Made by a program: the position numbers and the translations under genes. A stretch of DNA of 64,000 nt, taken from positions 1-64,000 of the forward strand of contig JAGKQI010000062.1 in NCBI GenBank assembly GCA_018806915.1, in the 5' to 3' direction. Source of the stretch: Phytophthora colocasiae. Lineage: Eukaryota > Oomycota > Peronosporomycetes > Peronosporales > Peronosporaceae. Under the pieces are notes generated by a model. The model worked only from the letters and a program-made list of their open reading frames with translations. It ran no database searches and was not told the origin of the DNA. This document shows, piece after piece, positions 35,359 through 48,430 of this stretch. Numbering within the stretch: position 1 is the first letter of the stretch; each line of letters starts with the position of its first letter.

Positions 35359-36236
35359 AACTCCTTGCATTCGTTTTGCGTGCGCACGCTCTGTGTGTCG
35401 TTCGTGATCGAGGCGTGTTGCACGCCATCTTTGCTCTTTTGCTCTTTTGCTCTTTTGCTCTTTTGCTCTTTTGCTCTTTTGCTCTTTTGCTCTAGCTCTT
35501 GCACAGCTGCACGCTACCTCTTTTCGAGTCGCGTTAATGCACTCACTTGCCTAAAACCACGCGCTTCCTCGACATTCGCTGCAATACAATACACTAGATA
35601 CACTACTCCAGTCCCACCCAGTCCCACCTAGTCCTACCTAGTCCCGCTGGTCCTTTCAATTCGTCTTTCCAAGAAGTACCGTGTCGCTTGTACTTGCTGT
35701 CGTCTTTATTTTCTGATCACCAAATGGGCTAACGGTGGCACGCGTATTGGATAGTGAACAGTCCATAGCGTCAATGGCAACTTCGGCCATAGTAGAGGAC
35801 CGGCGCGCTCATTTCAGGTGGATGGATGGCCATCGAGAGGCGAAAAGCCGTCACATCGAATGACTCGTTTGGTACATGTACACATCGGCCCATCGAAGCT
35901 AACCATCGCAAGCTATGGATCGTGAGGCACTGTTGACACGTACCTCACAGCACGGTGTTGTGGAGTAGGCAGAGTGAGAGAGAGCGTTGGCGATATTGGT
36001 GTCGAGCGATAGTATGGGGGTGTTATGTAGTAGGGGTATTGTGAGTGGCGGACGATGTGGAGCGTGAAGAGAGGTCGATGTCGTAGTAGGGAGGGTGTAA
36101 GGTGTGTATGGTGGGTGGTGCAGGTGGTGCAGGTGGTGCAGGTGGTGCAGGTGGTGCAGGTGTTTAAGCATGGTTTGTAGAGTTGTGGTGTGTGTTCTAG
36201 GGGTTGAAAATGTGTGTGTTTTTGTGTGTTGTAAGA

Positions 36237-36304
36237 GCCCCTATAGCTCAGTGGTAGAGCACCCGCTTAGTAAGCGGAAGGTCGGTAGTTCAATCCTGCC
36301 TGCA
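36237..36304 (+). pseudogene. tRNA-Thr(AGT), unit 39, acceptor G-run deleted
   Basis: Unit 39 (35800-36729). Acceptor has a single G. A run of substitutions, all transversions, covers 36414-36506 downstream. Five nine-base repeats, four T4 tracts, one interrupted as CATTTG. Confidence 0.65.
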
Positions 36305-37156
36305 AACTCCTTGCATTCGTTTCGCGTGCGCACGCTCTGTGTGTCGTTCGTGATCGAGGCGTGTTGCACGCCATCTTTGCTCTTTTGCGCTTTTGCTCTT
36401 TTGCTCTTTTGCTCATTTGCTCTAGCTCATTCACAGCTCCACGCTACCTCTATTCGAGTCGCTTTAATTCACACACTTGCCAAAAACCAAGCGCATCCTC
36501 GACATTCGCTGCAATACAATACACTAGATACACTACTCCAGTCCCACCCAGTCCCACCTAGTCCTACCTAGTCCCGCTGGTCCTTTCAATTCGTCTTTCC
36601 AAGAAGTACCGTGTCGCTTGTACTTGCTGTCGTCTTTATTTTCTGATCACCAAATGGGCTAACGGTGGCACGCGTATTGGATAGTGAACAGTCCATAGCG
36701 TCAATGGCAACTTCGGCCATAGTAGAGGACCGGCGCGCTCATTTCAGGTGGATGGATGGCCATCGAGAGGCGAAAAGCCGTCACATCGAATGACTCGTTT
36801 GGTACATGTACACATCGGCCCATCGAAGCTAACCATCGCAAGCTATGGATCGTGAGGCACTGTTGACACGTACCTCACAGCACGGTGTTGTGGAGTAGGC
36901 AGAGTGAGAGAGCGTTGGCGATATTGGTGTCGAGCGATAGTATGGGGTGTTATGTAGTAGGGGTATTGTGAGTGGCGGACGATGTGGAGCGTGAAGAGAG
37001 GTCGATGTAGTAGTAGGGAGGGTGTGTAAGGTGTGTATGGTGCAGGTGGTGCAGGTGGTGCAGGTGGTGCAGGTGGTGCAGGTGTTTAAGCATGGTTTGT
37101 AGAGTTGTGGTGTGTGTTCTAGGGGTTGAAAATGTGTGTTTTTGTGTGTTGTAAGA

Positions 37157-37228
37157 GCCCCTATAGCTCAGTGGTAGAGCACCCGCTTAGTAAGCGGAAG
37201 GTCGGTAGTTCAATCCTGCCTGGGGGCA
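37157..37228 (+). tRNA. tRNA-Thr(AGT), unit 40
   Basis: Unit 40 (36730-37668). Full-length copy; five nine-base repeats. Most downstream tracts are T3, leaving only two T4 tracts, the minimum in the array. Confidence 0.92.
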
Positions 37229-38109
37229 AACTCCTTGCATTCGTTTCGCGTGCGCACGCTCTGTGTGTCGTTCGTGATCGAGGCGTGTTGCACGCCATCT
37301 TTGCTCTTTGCTCTTTGCTCTTTTGCTCTTTGCTCTTTGTTGCTCTTTGCTCTTTTGCTCTAGCTCTTGCACAGCTGCACGCTACCTCTTTTCGAGTCGC
37401 GTTAATGCACTCACTTGCCTAAAACCACGCGCTTCCCTCGACATTCGCTGCAATACAATACACTAGATACACTACTCCAGTCCCACCCAGTCCCACCTAG
37501 TCCTACCTAGTCCCGCTGGTCCTTTCAATTCGTCTTTCCAAGAAGTACCGTGTCGCTTGTACTTGCTGTCGTCTTTATTTTCTGATCACCAAATGGGCTA
37601 ACGGTGGCACGCGTATTGGATAGTGAACAGTCCATAGCGTCAATGGCAACTTCGGCCATAGTAGAGGACCGGCGCGCTCATTTCAGGTGGATGGATGGCC
37701 ATCGAGAGGCGAAAAGCCGTCACATCGAATGACTCGTTTGGTACATGTACACATCGGCCCATCGAAGCTAACCATCGCAAGCTATGGATCGTGAGGCACT
37801 GTTGACACGTACCTCACAGCACGGTGTTGTGGAGTAGGCAGAGTGAGTGAGAGCGTTGGCGATATTGGTGTCGAGCGATAGTATGGGGGTGTTATGTAGT
37901 AGGGGTATTGTGAGTGGCGGACGATGTGGAGCGTGAAGAGAGGTCGATGTAGTAGTAGGGAGGGTGTGTAAGGTGTGTATGGTGTGTATGGTGCAGGTGG
38001 TGCAGGTGGTGCAGGTGGTGCAGGTGGTGCAGGTGTTTAAGCATGGTTTGTAGAGTTGTGGTGTGTGTTCTAGGGGTTGAAAATGTGTGTGTTTTTGTGT
38101 GTTGTAAGA

Positions 38110-38181
38110 GCCCCTATAGCTCAGTGGTAGAGCACCCGCTTAGTAAGCGGAAGGTCGGTAGTTCAATCCTGCCTGGGGGCA
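38110..38181 (+). tRNA. tRNA-Thr(AGT), unit 41
   Basis: Unit 41 (37669-38615). Full-length copy; five nine-base repeats, six T4 tracts. First unit with the GCCGTC variant after the trailer hairpin, otherwise restricted to the right end. Confidence 0.93.
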
Positions 38182-39056
38182 AACTCCTTGCATTCGTTTC
38201 GCGTGCGCACGCTCTGTGTGTCGTTCGTGATCGAGGCGTGTTGCACGCCGTCTTTGCTCTTTTGCTCTTTTGCTCTTTTGCTCTTTTGCTCTTTTGCTCT
38301 TTTGCTCTAGCTCTTGCACAGCTGCACGCTACCTCTTTTCGAGTCGCGTTAATGCACTCACTTGCCTAAAACCACGCGCTTCCCTCGACATTCGCTGCAA
38401 TACAATACACTAGATACACTACTCCAGTCCCACCCAGTCCCACCTAGTCCTACCTAGTCCCGCTGGTCCTTTCAATTCGTCTTTCCAAGAAGTACCGTGT
38501 CGCTTGTACTTGCTGTCGTCTTTATTTTCTGATCACCAAATGGGCTAACGGTGGCACGCGTATTGGATAGTGAACAGTCCATAGCGTCAATGGCAACTTC
38601 GGCCATAGTAGAGGACCGGCGCGCTCATTTCAGGTGGATGGATGGCCATCGAGAGGCGAAAAGCCGTCACATCGAATGACTCGTTTGGTACATGTACACA
38701 TCGGCCCATCGAAGCTAACCATCGCAAGCTATGGATCGTGAGGCACTGTTGACACGTACCTCACAGCACGGTGTTGTGGAGTAGGCAGAGTGAGAGAGAG
38801 CGTTGGCGATATTGGTGTCGAGCGATAGTATGGGAGTGTTATGTAGTAGGGGTATTGTGAGTGGCGGACGATGTGGAGCGTGAAGAGAGGTCGATGTAGT
38901 AGTAGGGAGGGTGTGTAAGGTGTGTATGGTGCAGGTGGTGCAGGTGGTGCAGGTGGTGCAGGTGGTGCAGGTGGTGCAGGTGTTTAAGCATGGTTTGTAG
39001 AGTTGTGGTGTGTGTTCTAGGGGTTGAAAATGTGTGTGTTTTTGTGTGTTGTAAGA

Positions 39057-39127
39057 GCCCCTATAGCTCAGTGGTAGAGCACCCGCTTAGTAAGCGGAAG
39101 GTCGGTAGTTCAATCCTGCCTGGGGCA
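39057..39127 (+). tRNA. tRNA-Thr(AGT), unit 42, acceptor G4
   Basis: Unit 42 (38616-39561). Acceptor one G short. Six nine-base repeats, six T4 tracts. Confidence 0.6.
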
Positions 39128-40011
39128 AACTCCTTGCATTCGTTTCGCGTGCGCACGCTCTGTGTGTCGTTCGTGATCGAGGCGTGTTGCACGCCATCTT
39201 TGCTCTTTTGCTCTTTTGCTCTTTTGCTCTTTTGCTCTTTTGCTCTTTTGCTCTAGCTCTTGCACAGCTGCACGCTACCTCTTTTCGAGTCGCGTTAATG
39301 CACTCACTTGCCTAAAACCACGCGCTTCCCTCGACATTCGCTGCAATACAATACACTAGATACACTACTCCAGTCCCACCCAGTCCCACCTAGTCCTACC
39401 TAGTCCCGCTGGTCCTTTCAATTCGTCTTTCCAAGAAGTACCGTGTCGCTTGTACTTGCTGTCGTCTTTATTTTCTGATCACCAAATGGGCTAACGGTGG
39501 CACGCGTATTGGATAGTGAACAGTCCATAGCGTCAATGGCAACTTCGGCCATAGTAGAGGACCGGCGCGCTCATTTCAGGTGGATGGATGGCCATCGAGA
39601 GGCGAAAAGCCGTCACATCGAATGACTCGTTTGGTACATGTACACATCGGCCCATCGAAGCTAACCATCGCAAGCTATGGATCGTGAGGCACTGTTGACA
39701 CGTACCTCACAGCACGGTGTTGTGGAGTAGGCAGAGTGAGAGAGAGCGTTGGCGATATTGGTGTCGAGCGATAGTATGGGAGTGTTATGTAGTAGGGGTA
39801 TTGTGAGTGGCGGACGATGTGGAGCGTGAAGAGAGGTCGATGTAGTAGTAGGGAGGGTGTGTAAGGTGTGTATGGTGTGTATGGTGCAGGTGGTGCAGGT
39901 GGTGCAGGTGGTGCAGGTGGTGCAGGTGGTGCAGGTGTTTAAGCATGGTTTGTAGAGTTGTGGTGTGTGTTCTAGGGGTTGAAAATGTGTGTGTTTTTGT
40001 GTGTTGTAAGA

Positions 40012-40083
40012 GCCCCTATAGCTCAGTGGTAGAGCACCCGCTTAGTAAGCGGAAGGTCGGTAGTTCAATCCTGCCTGGGGGCA
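40012..40083 (+). tRNA. tRNA-Thr(AGT), unit 43
   Basis: Unit 43 (39562-40509). Full-length copy; six nine-base repeats, five T4 tracts. Confidence 0.93.
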
Positions 40084-40932
40084 AACTCCTTGCATTCGTT
40101 TCGCGTGCGCACGCTCTGTGTGTCGTTCGTGATCGAGGCGTGTTGCACGCCATCTTTGCTCTTTTGCTCTTTTGCTCTTTTGCTCTTTTGCTCTTTTGCT
40201 CTAGCTCTTGCACAGCTGCACGCTACCTCTTTTCGAGTCGCGTTAATGCACTCACTTGCCTAAAACCACGCGCTTCCCTCGACATTCGCTGCAATACAAT
40301 ACACTAGATACACTACTCCAGTCCCACCCAGTCCCACCTAGTCCTACCTAGTCCCGCTGGTCCTTTCAATTCGTCTTTCCAAGAAGTACCGTGTCGCTTG
40401 TACTTGCTGTCGTCTTTATTTTCTGATCACCAAATGGGCTAACGGTGGCACGCGTATTGGATAGTGAACAGTCCATAGCGTCAATGGCAACTTCGGCCAT
40501 AGTAGAGGACCGGCGCGCTCATTTCAGGTGGATGGATGGCCATCGAGAGGCGAAAAGCCGTCACATCGAATGACTCGTTTGGTACATGTACACATCGGCC
40601 CATCGAAGCTAACCATCGCAAGCTATGGATCGTGAGGCACTGTTGACACGTACCTCACAGCACGGTGTTGTGGAGTAGGCAGAGTGAGTGAGAGCGTTGG
40701 CGATATTGGTGTCGAGCGATAGTATGGGAGTGTTATGTAGTAGGGGTATTGTGAGTGGCGGACGATGTGGAGCGTGAAGAGAGGTCGATGTAGTAGTAGG
40801 GAGGGTGTGTAAGGTGTGTATGGTGCAGGTGGTGCAGGTGGTGCAGGTGGTGCAGGTGTTTAAGCATGGTTTGTAGAGTTGTGGTGTGTGTTCTAGGGGT
40901 TGAAAATGTGTGTGTTTTTGTGTGTTGTAAGA

Positions 40933-41004
40933 GCCCCTATAGCTCAGTGGTAGAGCACCCGCTTAGTAAGCGGAAGGTCGGTAGTTCAATCCTGCCTGGG
41001 GGCA
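40933..41004 (+). tRNA. tRNA-Thr(AGT), unit 44
   Basis: Unit 44 (40510-41450). Full-length copy; four nine-base repeats, five T4 tracts, and a duplicated CTCTAG after the T-tract region. Confidence 0.93.
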
Positions 41005-41873
41005 AACTCCTTGCATTCGTTTCGCGTGCGCACGCTCTGTGTGTCGTTCGTGATCGAGGCGTGTTGCACGCCATCTTTGCTCTTTTGCTCTTTTGCTCTT
41101 TTGCTCTTTTGCTCTTTTGCTCTTTGCTCTTTGCTCTAGCTCTAGCTCTTGCACAGCTGCACGCTACCTCTTTTCGAGTCGCGTTAATGCACTCACTTGC
41201 CTAAAACCACGCGCTTCCCTCGACATTCGCTGCAATACAATACACTAGATACACTACTCCAGTCCCACCCAGTCCCACCTAGTCCTACCTAGTCCCGCTG
41301 GTCCTTTCAATTCGTCTTTCCAAGAAGTACCGTGTCGCTTGTACTTGCTGTCGTCTTTATTTTCTGATCACCAAATGGGCTAACGGTGGCACGCGTATTG
41401 GATAGTGAACAGTCCATAGCGTCAATGGCAACTTCGGCCATAGTAGAGGACCGGCGCGCTCATTTCAGGTGGATGGATGGCCATCGAGAGGCGAAAAGCC
41501 GTCACATCGAATGACTCGTTTGGTACATGTACACATCGGCCCATCGAAGCTAACCATCGCAAGCTATGGATCGTGAGGCACTGTTGACACGTACCTCACA
41601 GCACGGTGTTGTGGAGTAGGCAGAGTGAGTGAGAGCGTTGGCGATATTGGTGTCGAGCGATAGTATGGGAGTGTTATGTAGTAGGGGTATTGTGAGTGGC
41701 GGACGATGTGGAGCGTGAAGAGAGGTCGATGTAGTAGTAGGGAGGGTGTGTAAGGTGTGTATGGTGTGTATGGTGCAGGTGGTGCAGGTGGTGCAGGTGT
41801 TTAAGCATGGTTTGTAGAGTTGTGGTGTGTGTTCTAGGGGTTGAAAATGTGTGTGTTTTTGTGTGTTGTAAGA

Positions 41874-41945
41874 GCCCCTATAGCTCAGTGGTAGAGCACC
41901 CGCTTAGTAAGCGGAAGGTCGGTAGTTCAATCCTGCCTGGGGGCA
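41874..41945 (+). tRNA. tRNA-Thr(AGT), unit 45
   Basis: Unit 45 (41451-42363), the shortest at 913 bp. Full-length copy; three nine-base repeats (the minimum), four T4 tracts. Confidence 0.93.
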
Positions 41946-42801
41946 AACTCCTTGCATTCGTTTCGCGTGCGCACGCTCTGTGTGTCGTTCGTGATCGAGG
42001 CGTGTTGCACGCCATCTTTGCTCTTTTGCTCTTTTGCTCTTTTGCTCTTTTGCTCTAGCTCTTGCACAGCTGCACGCTACCTCTTTTCGAGTCGCGTTAA
42101 TGCACTCACTTGCCTAAAACCACGCGCTTCCCTCGACATTCGCTGCAATACAATACACTAGATACACTACTCCAGTCCCACCCAGTCCCACCTAGTCCTA
42201 CCTAGTCCCGCTGGTCCTTTCAATTCGTCTTTCCAAGAAGTACCGTGTCGCTTGTACTTGCTGTCGTCTTTATTTTCTGATCACCAAATGGGCTAACGGT
42301 GGCACGCGTATTGGATAGTGAACAGTCCATAGCGTCAATGGCAACTTCGGCCATAGTAGAGGACCGGCGCGCTCATTTCAGGTGGATGGATGGCCATCGA
42401 GAGGCGAAAAGCCGTCACATCGAATGACTCGTTTGGTACATGTACACATCGGCCCATCGAAGCTAACCATCGCAAGCTATGGATCGTGAGGCACTGTTGA
42501 CACGTACCTCACAGCACGGTGTTGTGGAGTAGGCAGAGTGAGAGAGCGTTGGCGATATTGGTGTCGAGCGATAGTATGGGGTGTTATGTAGTAGGAGTAT
42601 TGTGAGTGGCGGACGATGTGGAGCGTGAAGAGAGGTCGATGTAGTAGTAGGGAGGGTGTGTAAGGTGTGTATGGTGTGTATGGTGCAGGTGGTGCAGGTG
42701 GTGCAGGTGGTGCAGGTGGTGCAGGTGTTTAAGCATGGTTTGTAGAGTTGTGGTGTGTGTTCTAGGGGTTGAAAATGTGTGTGTTTTTGTGTGTTGTAAG
42801 A

Positions 42802-42873
42802 GCCCCTATAGCTCAGTGGTAGAGCACCCGCTTAGTAAGCGGAAGGTCGGTAGTTCAATCCTGCCTGGGGGCA
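42802..42873 (+). tRNA. tRNA-Thr(AGT), unit 46
   Basis: Unit 46 (42364-43321). Full-length copy; five nine-base repeats, seven T4 tracts, ending in the private sequence CTCTACTCGCTTGC. Confidence 0.93.
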
Positions 42874-43753
42874 AACTCCTTGCATTCGTTTCGCGTGCGC
42901 ACGCTCTGTGTGTCGTTCGTGATCGAGGCGTGTTGCACGCCATCTTTGCTCTTTTGCTCTTTTGCTCTTTGCTCTTTTGCTCTTTTGCTCTTTTGCTTTT
43001 GCTCTTTTGCTCTACTCGCTTGCACAGCTGCACGCTACCTCTTTTCGAGTCGCGTTAATGCACTCACTTGCCTAAAACCACGCGCTTCCCTCGACATTCG
43101 CTGCAATACAATACACTAGATACACTACTCCAGTCCCACCCAGTCCCACCTAGTCCTACCTAGTCCCGCTGGTCCTTTCAATTCGTCTTTCCAAGAAGTA
43201 CCGTGTCGCTTGTACTTGCTGTCGTCTTTATTTTCTGATCACCAAATGGGCTAACGGTGGCACGCGTATTGGATAGTGAACAGTCCATAGCGTCAATGGC
43301 AACTTCGGCCATAGTAGAGGACCGGCGCGCTCATTTCAGGTGGATGGATGGCCATCGAGAGGCGAAAAGCCGTCACATCGAATGACTCGTTTGGTACATG
43401 TACACATCGGCCCATCGAAGCTAACCATCGCAAGCTATGGATCGTGAGGCACTGTTGACACGTACCTCACAGCACGGTGTTGTGGAGTAGGCAGAGTGAG
43501 TGAGAGCGTTGGCGATATTGGTGTCGAGCGATAGTATGGGAGTGTTATGTAGTAGGGGTATTGTGAGTGGCGGACGATGTGGAGCGTGAAGAGAGGTCGA
43601 TGTAGTAGTAGGGAGGGTGTGTAAGGTGTGTATGGTGCAGGTGGTGCAGGTGGTGCAGGTGGTGCAGGTGGTGCAGGTGTTTAAGCATGGTTTGTAGAGT
43701 TGTGGTGTGTGTTCTAGGGGTTGAAAATGTGTGTGTTTTTGTGTGTTGTAAGA

Positions 43754-43825
43754 GCCCCTATAGCTCAGTGGTAGAGCACCCGCTTAGTAAGCGGAAGGTC
43801 GGTAGTTCAATCCTGCCTGGGGGCA
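43754..43825 (+). tRNA. tRNA-Thr(AGT), unit 47
   Basis: Unit 47 (43322-44267). Full-length copy; five nine-base repeats, seven T4 tracts. Confidence 0.93.
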
Positions 43826-44699
43826 AACTCCTTGCATTCGTTTCGCGTGCGCACGCTCTGTGTGTCGTTCGTGATCGAGGCGTGTTGCACGCCATCTTTG
43901 CTCTTTTGCTCTTTTGCTCTTTTGCTCTTTTGCTCTTTTGCTCTTTTGCTCTTTTGCTCTAGCTCTTGCACAGCTGCACGCTACCTCTTTTCGAGTCGCG
44001 TTAATGCACTCACTTGCCTAAAACCACGCGCTTCCCTCGACATTCGCTGCAATACAATACACTAGATACACTACTCCAGTCCCACCCAGTCCCACCTAGT
44101 CCTACCTAGTCCCGCTGGTCCTTTCAATTCGTCTTTCCAAGAAGTACCGTGTCGCTTGTACTTGCTGTCGTCTTTATTTTCTGATCACCAAATGGGCTAA
44201 CGGTGGCACGCGTATTGGATAGTGAACAGTCCATAGCGTCAATGGCAACTTCGGCCATAGTAGAGGACCGGCGCGCTCATTTCAGGTGGATGGATGGCCA
44301 TCGAGAGGCGAAAAGCCGTCACATCGAATGACTCGTTTGGTACATGTACACATCGGCCCATCGAAGCTAACCATCGCAAGCTATGGATCGTGAGGCACTG
44401 TTGACACGTACCTCACAGCACGGTGTTGTGGAGTAGGCAGAGTGAGTGAGAGCGTTGGCGATATTGGTGTCGAGCGATAGTATGGGAGTGTTATGTAGTA
44501 GGGGTATTGTGAGTGGCGGACGATGTGGAGCGTGAAGAGAGGTCGATGTAGTAGTAGGGAGGGTGTGTAAGGTGTGTATGGTGTGTATGGTGCAGGTGGT
44601 GCAGGTGGTGCAGGTGGTGCAGGTGTTTAAGCATGGTTTGTAGAGTTGTGGTGTGTGTTCTAGGGGTTGAAAATGTGTGTGTTTTTGTGTGTTGTAAGA

Positions 44700-44771
44700 G
44701 CCCCTATAGCTCAGTGGTAGAGCACCCGCTTAGTAAGCGGAAGGTCGGTAGTTCAATCCTGCCTGGGGGCA
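44700..44771 (+). tRNA. tRNA-Thr(AGT), unit 48
   Basis: Unit 48 (44268-45204). Full-length copy; four nine-base repeats, five T4 tracts. Confidence 0.93.
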
Positions 44772-45643
44772 AACTCCTTGCATTCGTTTCGCGTGCGCAC
44801 GCTCTGTGTGTCGTTCGTGATCGAGGCGTGTTGCACGCCATCTTTGCTCTTTGCTCTTTTGCTCTTTTGCTCTTTTGCTCTTTTGCTCTTTTGCTCTAGC
44901 TCTTGCACAGCTGCACGCTACCTCTTTTCGAGTCGCGTTAATGCACTCACTTGCCTAAAACCACGCGCTTCCCTCGACATTCGCTGCAATACAATACACT
45001 AGATACACTACTCCAGTCCCACCCAGTCCCACCTAGTCCTACCTAGTCCCGCTGGTCCTTTCAATTCGTCTTTCCAAGAAGTACCGTGTCGCTTGTACTT
45101 GCTGTCGTCTTTATTTTCTGATCACCAAATGGGCTAACGGTGGCACGCGTATTGGATAGTGAACAGTCCATAGCGTCAATGGCAACTTCGGCCATAGTAG
45201 AGGACCGGCGCGCTCATTTCAGGTGGATGGATGGCCATCGAGAGGCGAAAAGCCGTCACATCGAATGACTCGTTTGGTACATGTACACATCGGCCCATCG
45301 AAGCTAACCATCGCAAGCTATGGATCGTGAGGCACTGTTGACACGTACCTCACAGCACGGTGTTGTGGAGTAGGCAGAGTGAGAGAGCGTTGGCGATATT
45401 GGTGTCGAGCGATAGTATGGGGGTGTTATGTAGTAGGGGTATTGTGAGTGGCGGACGATGTGGAGCGTGAAGAGAGGTCGATGTAGTAGTAGGGAGGGTG
45501 TGTAAGGTGTGTATGGTGTGTATGGTGCAGGTGGTGCAGGTGGTGCAGGTGGTGCAGGTGGTGCAGGTGTTTAAGCATGGTTTGTAGAGTTGTGGTGTGT
45601 GTTCTAGGGGTTGAAAATGTGTGTGTTTTTGTGTGTTGTAAGA

Positions 45644-45715
45644 GCCCCTATAGCTCAGTGGTAGAGCACCCGCTTAGTAAGCGGAAGGTCGGTAGTTCAA
45701 TCCTGCCTGGGGGCA
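45644..45715 (+). tRNA. tRNA-Thr(AGT), unit 49
   Basis: Unit 49 (45205-46140). Full-length copy; five nine-base repeats, five T4 tracts. Confidence 0.93.
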
Positions 45716-46578
45716 AACTCCTTGCATTCGTTTCGCGTGCGCACGCTCTGTGTGTCGTTCGTGATCGAGGCGTGTTGCACGCCATCTTTGCTCTTTTGCT
45801 CTTTTGCTCTTTTGCTCTTTTGCTCTTTTGCTCTAGCTCTTGCACAGCTGCACGCTACCTCTTTCGAGTCGCGTTAATGCACTCACTTGCCTAAAACCAC
45901 GCGCTTCCCTCGACATTCGCTGCAATACAATACACTAGATACACTACTCCAGTCCCACCCAGTCCCACCTAGTCCTACCTAGTCCCGCTGGTCCTTTCAA
46001 TTCGTCTTTCCAAGAAGTACCGTGTCGCTTGTACTTGCTGTCGTCTTTATTTTCTGATCACCAAATGGGCTAACGGTGGCACGCGTATTGGATAGTGAAC
46101 AGTCCATAGCGTCAATGGCAACTTCGGCCATAGTAGAGGACCGGCGCGCTCATTTCAGGTGGATGGATGGCCATCGAGAGGCGAAAAGCCGTCACATCGA
46201 ATGACTCGTTTGGTACATGTACACATCGGCCCATCGAAGCTAACCATCGCAAGCTATGGATCGTGAGGCACTGTTGACACGTACCTCACAGCACGGTGTT
46301 GTGGAGTAGGCAGAGTGAGAGAGCGTTGGCGATATTGGTGTCGAGCGATAGTATGGGGTGTTATGTAGTAGGGGTATTGTGAGTGGCGGACGATGTGGAG
46401 CGTGAAGAGAGGTCGATGTAGTAGTAGGGAGGGTGTGTAAGGTGTGTATGGTGTGTATGGTGCAGGTGGTGCAGGTGGTGCAGGTGGTGCAGGTGGTGCA
46501 GGTGTTTAAGCATGGTTTGTAGAGTTGTGGTGTGTGTTCTAGGGGTTGAAAATGTGTGTGTTTTTGTGTGTTGTAAGA

Positions 46579-46650
46579 GCCCCTATAGCTCAGTGGTAGA
46601 GCACCCGCTTAGTAAGCGGAAGGTCGGTAGTTCAATCCTGCCTGGGGGCA
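46579..46650 (+). tRNA. tRNA-Thr(AGT), unit 50
   Basis: Unit 50 (46141-47065). Full-length copy; five nine-base repeats, six T4 tracts. A 19-base deletion removes AGCTCTTGCACAGCTGCAC right after the T-tract region. Confidence 0.93.
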
Positions 46651-47493
46651 AACTCCTTGCATTCGTTTCGCGTGCGCACGCTCTGTGTGTCGTTCGTGAT
46701 CGAGGCGTGTTGCACGCCATCTTTGCTCTTTTGCTCTTTTGCTCTTTTGCTCTTTTGCTCTTTTGCTCTTTTGCTCTGCTACCTCTTTTCGAGTCGCGTT
46801 AATGCACTCACTTGCCTAAAACCACGCGCTTCCCTCGACATTCGCTGCAATACAATACACTAGATACACTACTCCAGTCCCACCCAGTCCCACCTAGTCC
46901 TACCTAGTCCCGCTGGTCCTTTCAATTCGTCTTTCCAAGAAGTACCGTGTCGCTTGTACTTGCTGTCGTCTTTATTTTCTGATCACCAAATGGGCTAACG
47001 GTGGCACGCGTATTGGATAGTGAACAGTCCATAGCGTCAATGGCAACTTCGGCCATAGTAGAGGACCGGCGCGCTCATTTCAGGTGGATGGATGGCCATC
47101 GAGAGGCGAAAAGCCGTCACATCGAATGACTCGTTTGGTACATGTACACATCGGCCCATCGAAGCTAACCATCGCAAGCTATGGATCGTGAGGCACTGTT
47201 GACACGTACCTCACAGCACGGTGTTGTGGAGTAGGCAGAGTGAGAGAGCGTTGGCGAGATTGGTGTCGAGCGATAGTATGGTGTTATGTAGTAGGAGTAT
47301 TGTGAGTGGCGGACGATGTGGAGCGTGAAGAGAGGTCGATGTAGTAGTAGGGAGGGTGTGTAAGGTGTGTATGGTGTGTATGGTGCAGGTGGTGCAGGTG
47401 GTGCAGGTGGTGCAGGTGTTTAAGCATGGTTTGTAGAGTTGTGGTGTGTGTTCTAGGGGTTGAAAATGTGTGTGTTTTTTGTGTGTTGTAAGA

Positions 47494-47565
47494 GCCCCTA
47501 TAGCTCAGTGGTAGAGCACCCGCTTAGTAAGCGGAAGGTCGGTAGTTCAATCCTGCCTGGGGGCA
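47494..47565 (+). tRNA. tRNA-Thr(AGT), unit 51
   Basis: Unit 51 (47066-47998). Full-length copy; four nine-base repeats, five T4 tracts. Confidence 0.93.
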
Positions 47566-48430
47566 AACTCCTTGCATTCGTTTCGCGTGCGCACGCTCTG
47601 TGTGTCGTTCGTGATCGAGGCGTGTTGCACGCCATCTTTGCTCTTTTGCTCTTTTGCTCTTTTGCTCTTTGCTCTTTTGCTCTTTTGCTCTAGCTCTTGC
47701 ACAGCTGCACGCTACCTCTTTTCGAGTCGCGTTAATGCACTCACTTGCCTAAAACCACGCGCTTCCCTCGACATTCGCTGCAATACAATACACTAGATAC
47801 ACTACTCCAGTCCCACCCAGTCCCACCTAGTCCTACCTAGTCCCGCTGGTCCTTTCAATTCGTCTTTCCAAGAAGTACCGTGTCGCTTGTACTTGCTGTC
47901 GTCTTTATTTTCTGATCACCAAATGGGCTAACGGTGGCACGCGTATTGGATAGTGAACAGTCCATAGCGTCAATGGCAACTTCGGCCATAGTAGAGGACC
48001 GGCGCGCTCATTTCAGGTGGATGGATGGCCATCGAGAGGCGAAAAGCCGTCACATCGAATGACTCGTTTGGTACATGTACACATCGGCCCATCGAAGCTA
48101 ACCATCGCAAGCTATGGATCGTGAGGCACTGTTGACACGTACCTCACAGCACGGTGTTGTGGAGTAGGCAGAGTGAGAGAGAGCGTTGGCGATATTGGTG
48201 TCGAGCGATAGTATGGGGGTGTTATGTAGTAGGAGTATTGTGAGTGGCGGACGATGTGGAGCGTGAAGAGAGGTCGATGTAGTAGTAGGGAGGGTGTGTA
48301 AGGTGTGTATGGTGTGTATGGTGCAGGTGGTGCAGGTGGTGCAGGTGGTGCAGGTGTTTAAGCATGGTTTGTAGAGTTGTGGTGTGTGTTCTAGGGGTTG
48401 AAAATGTGTGTGTTTTTGTGTGTTGTAAGA

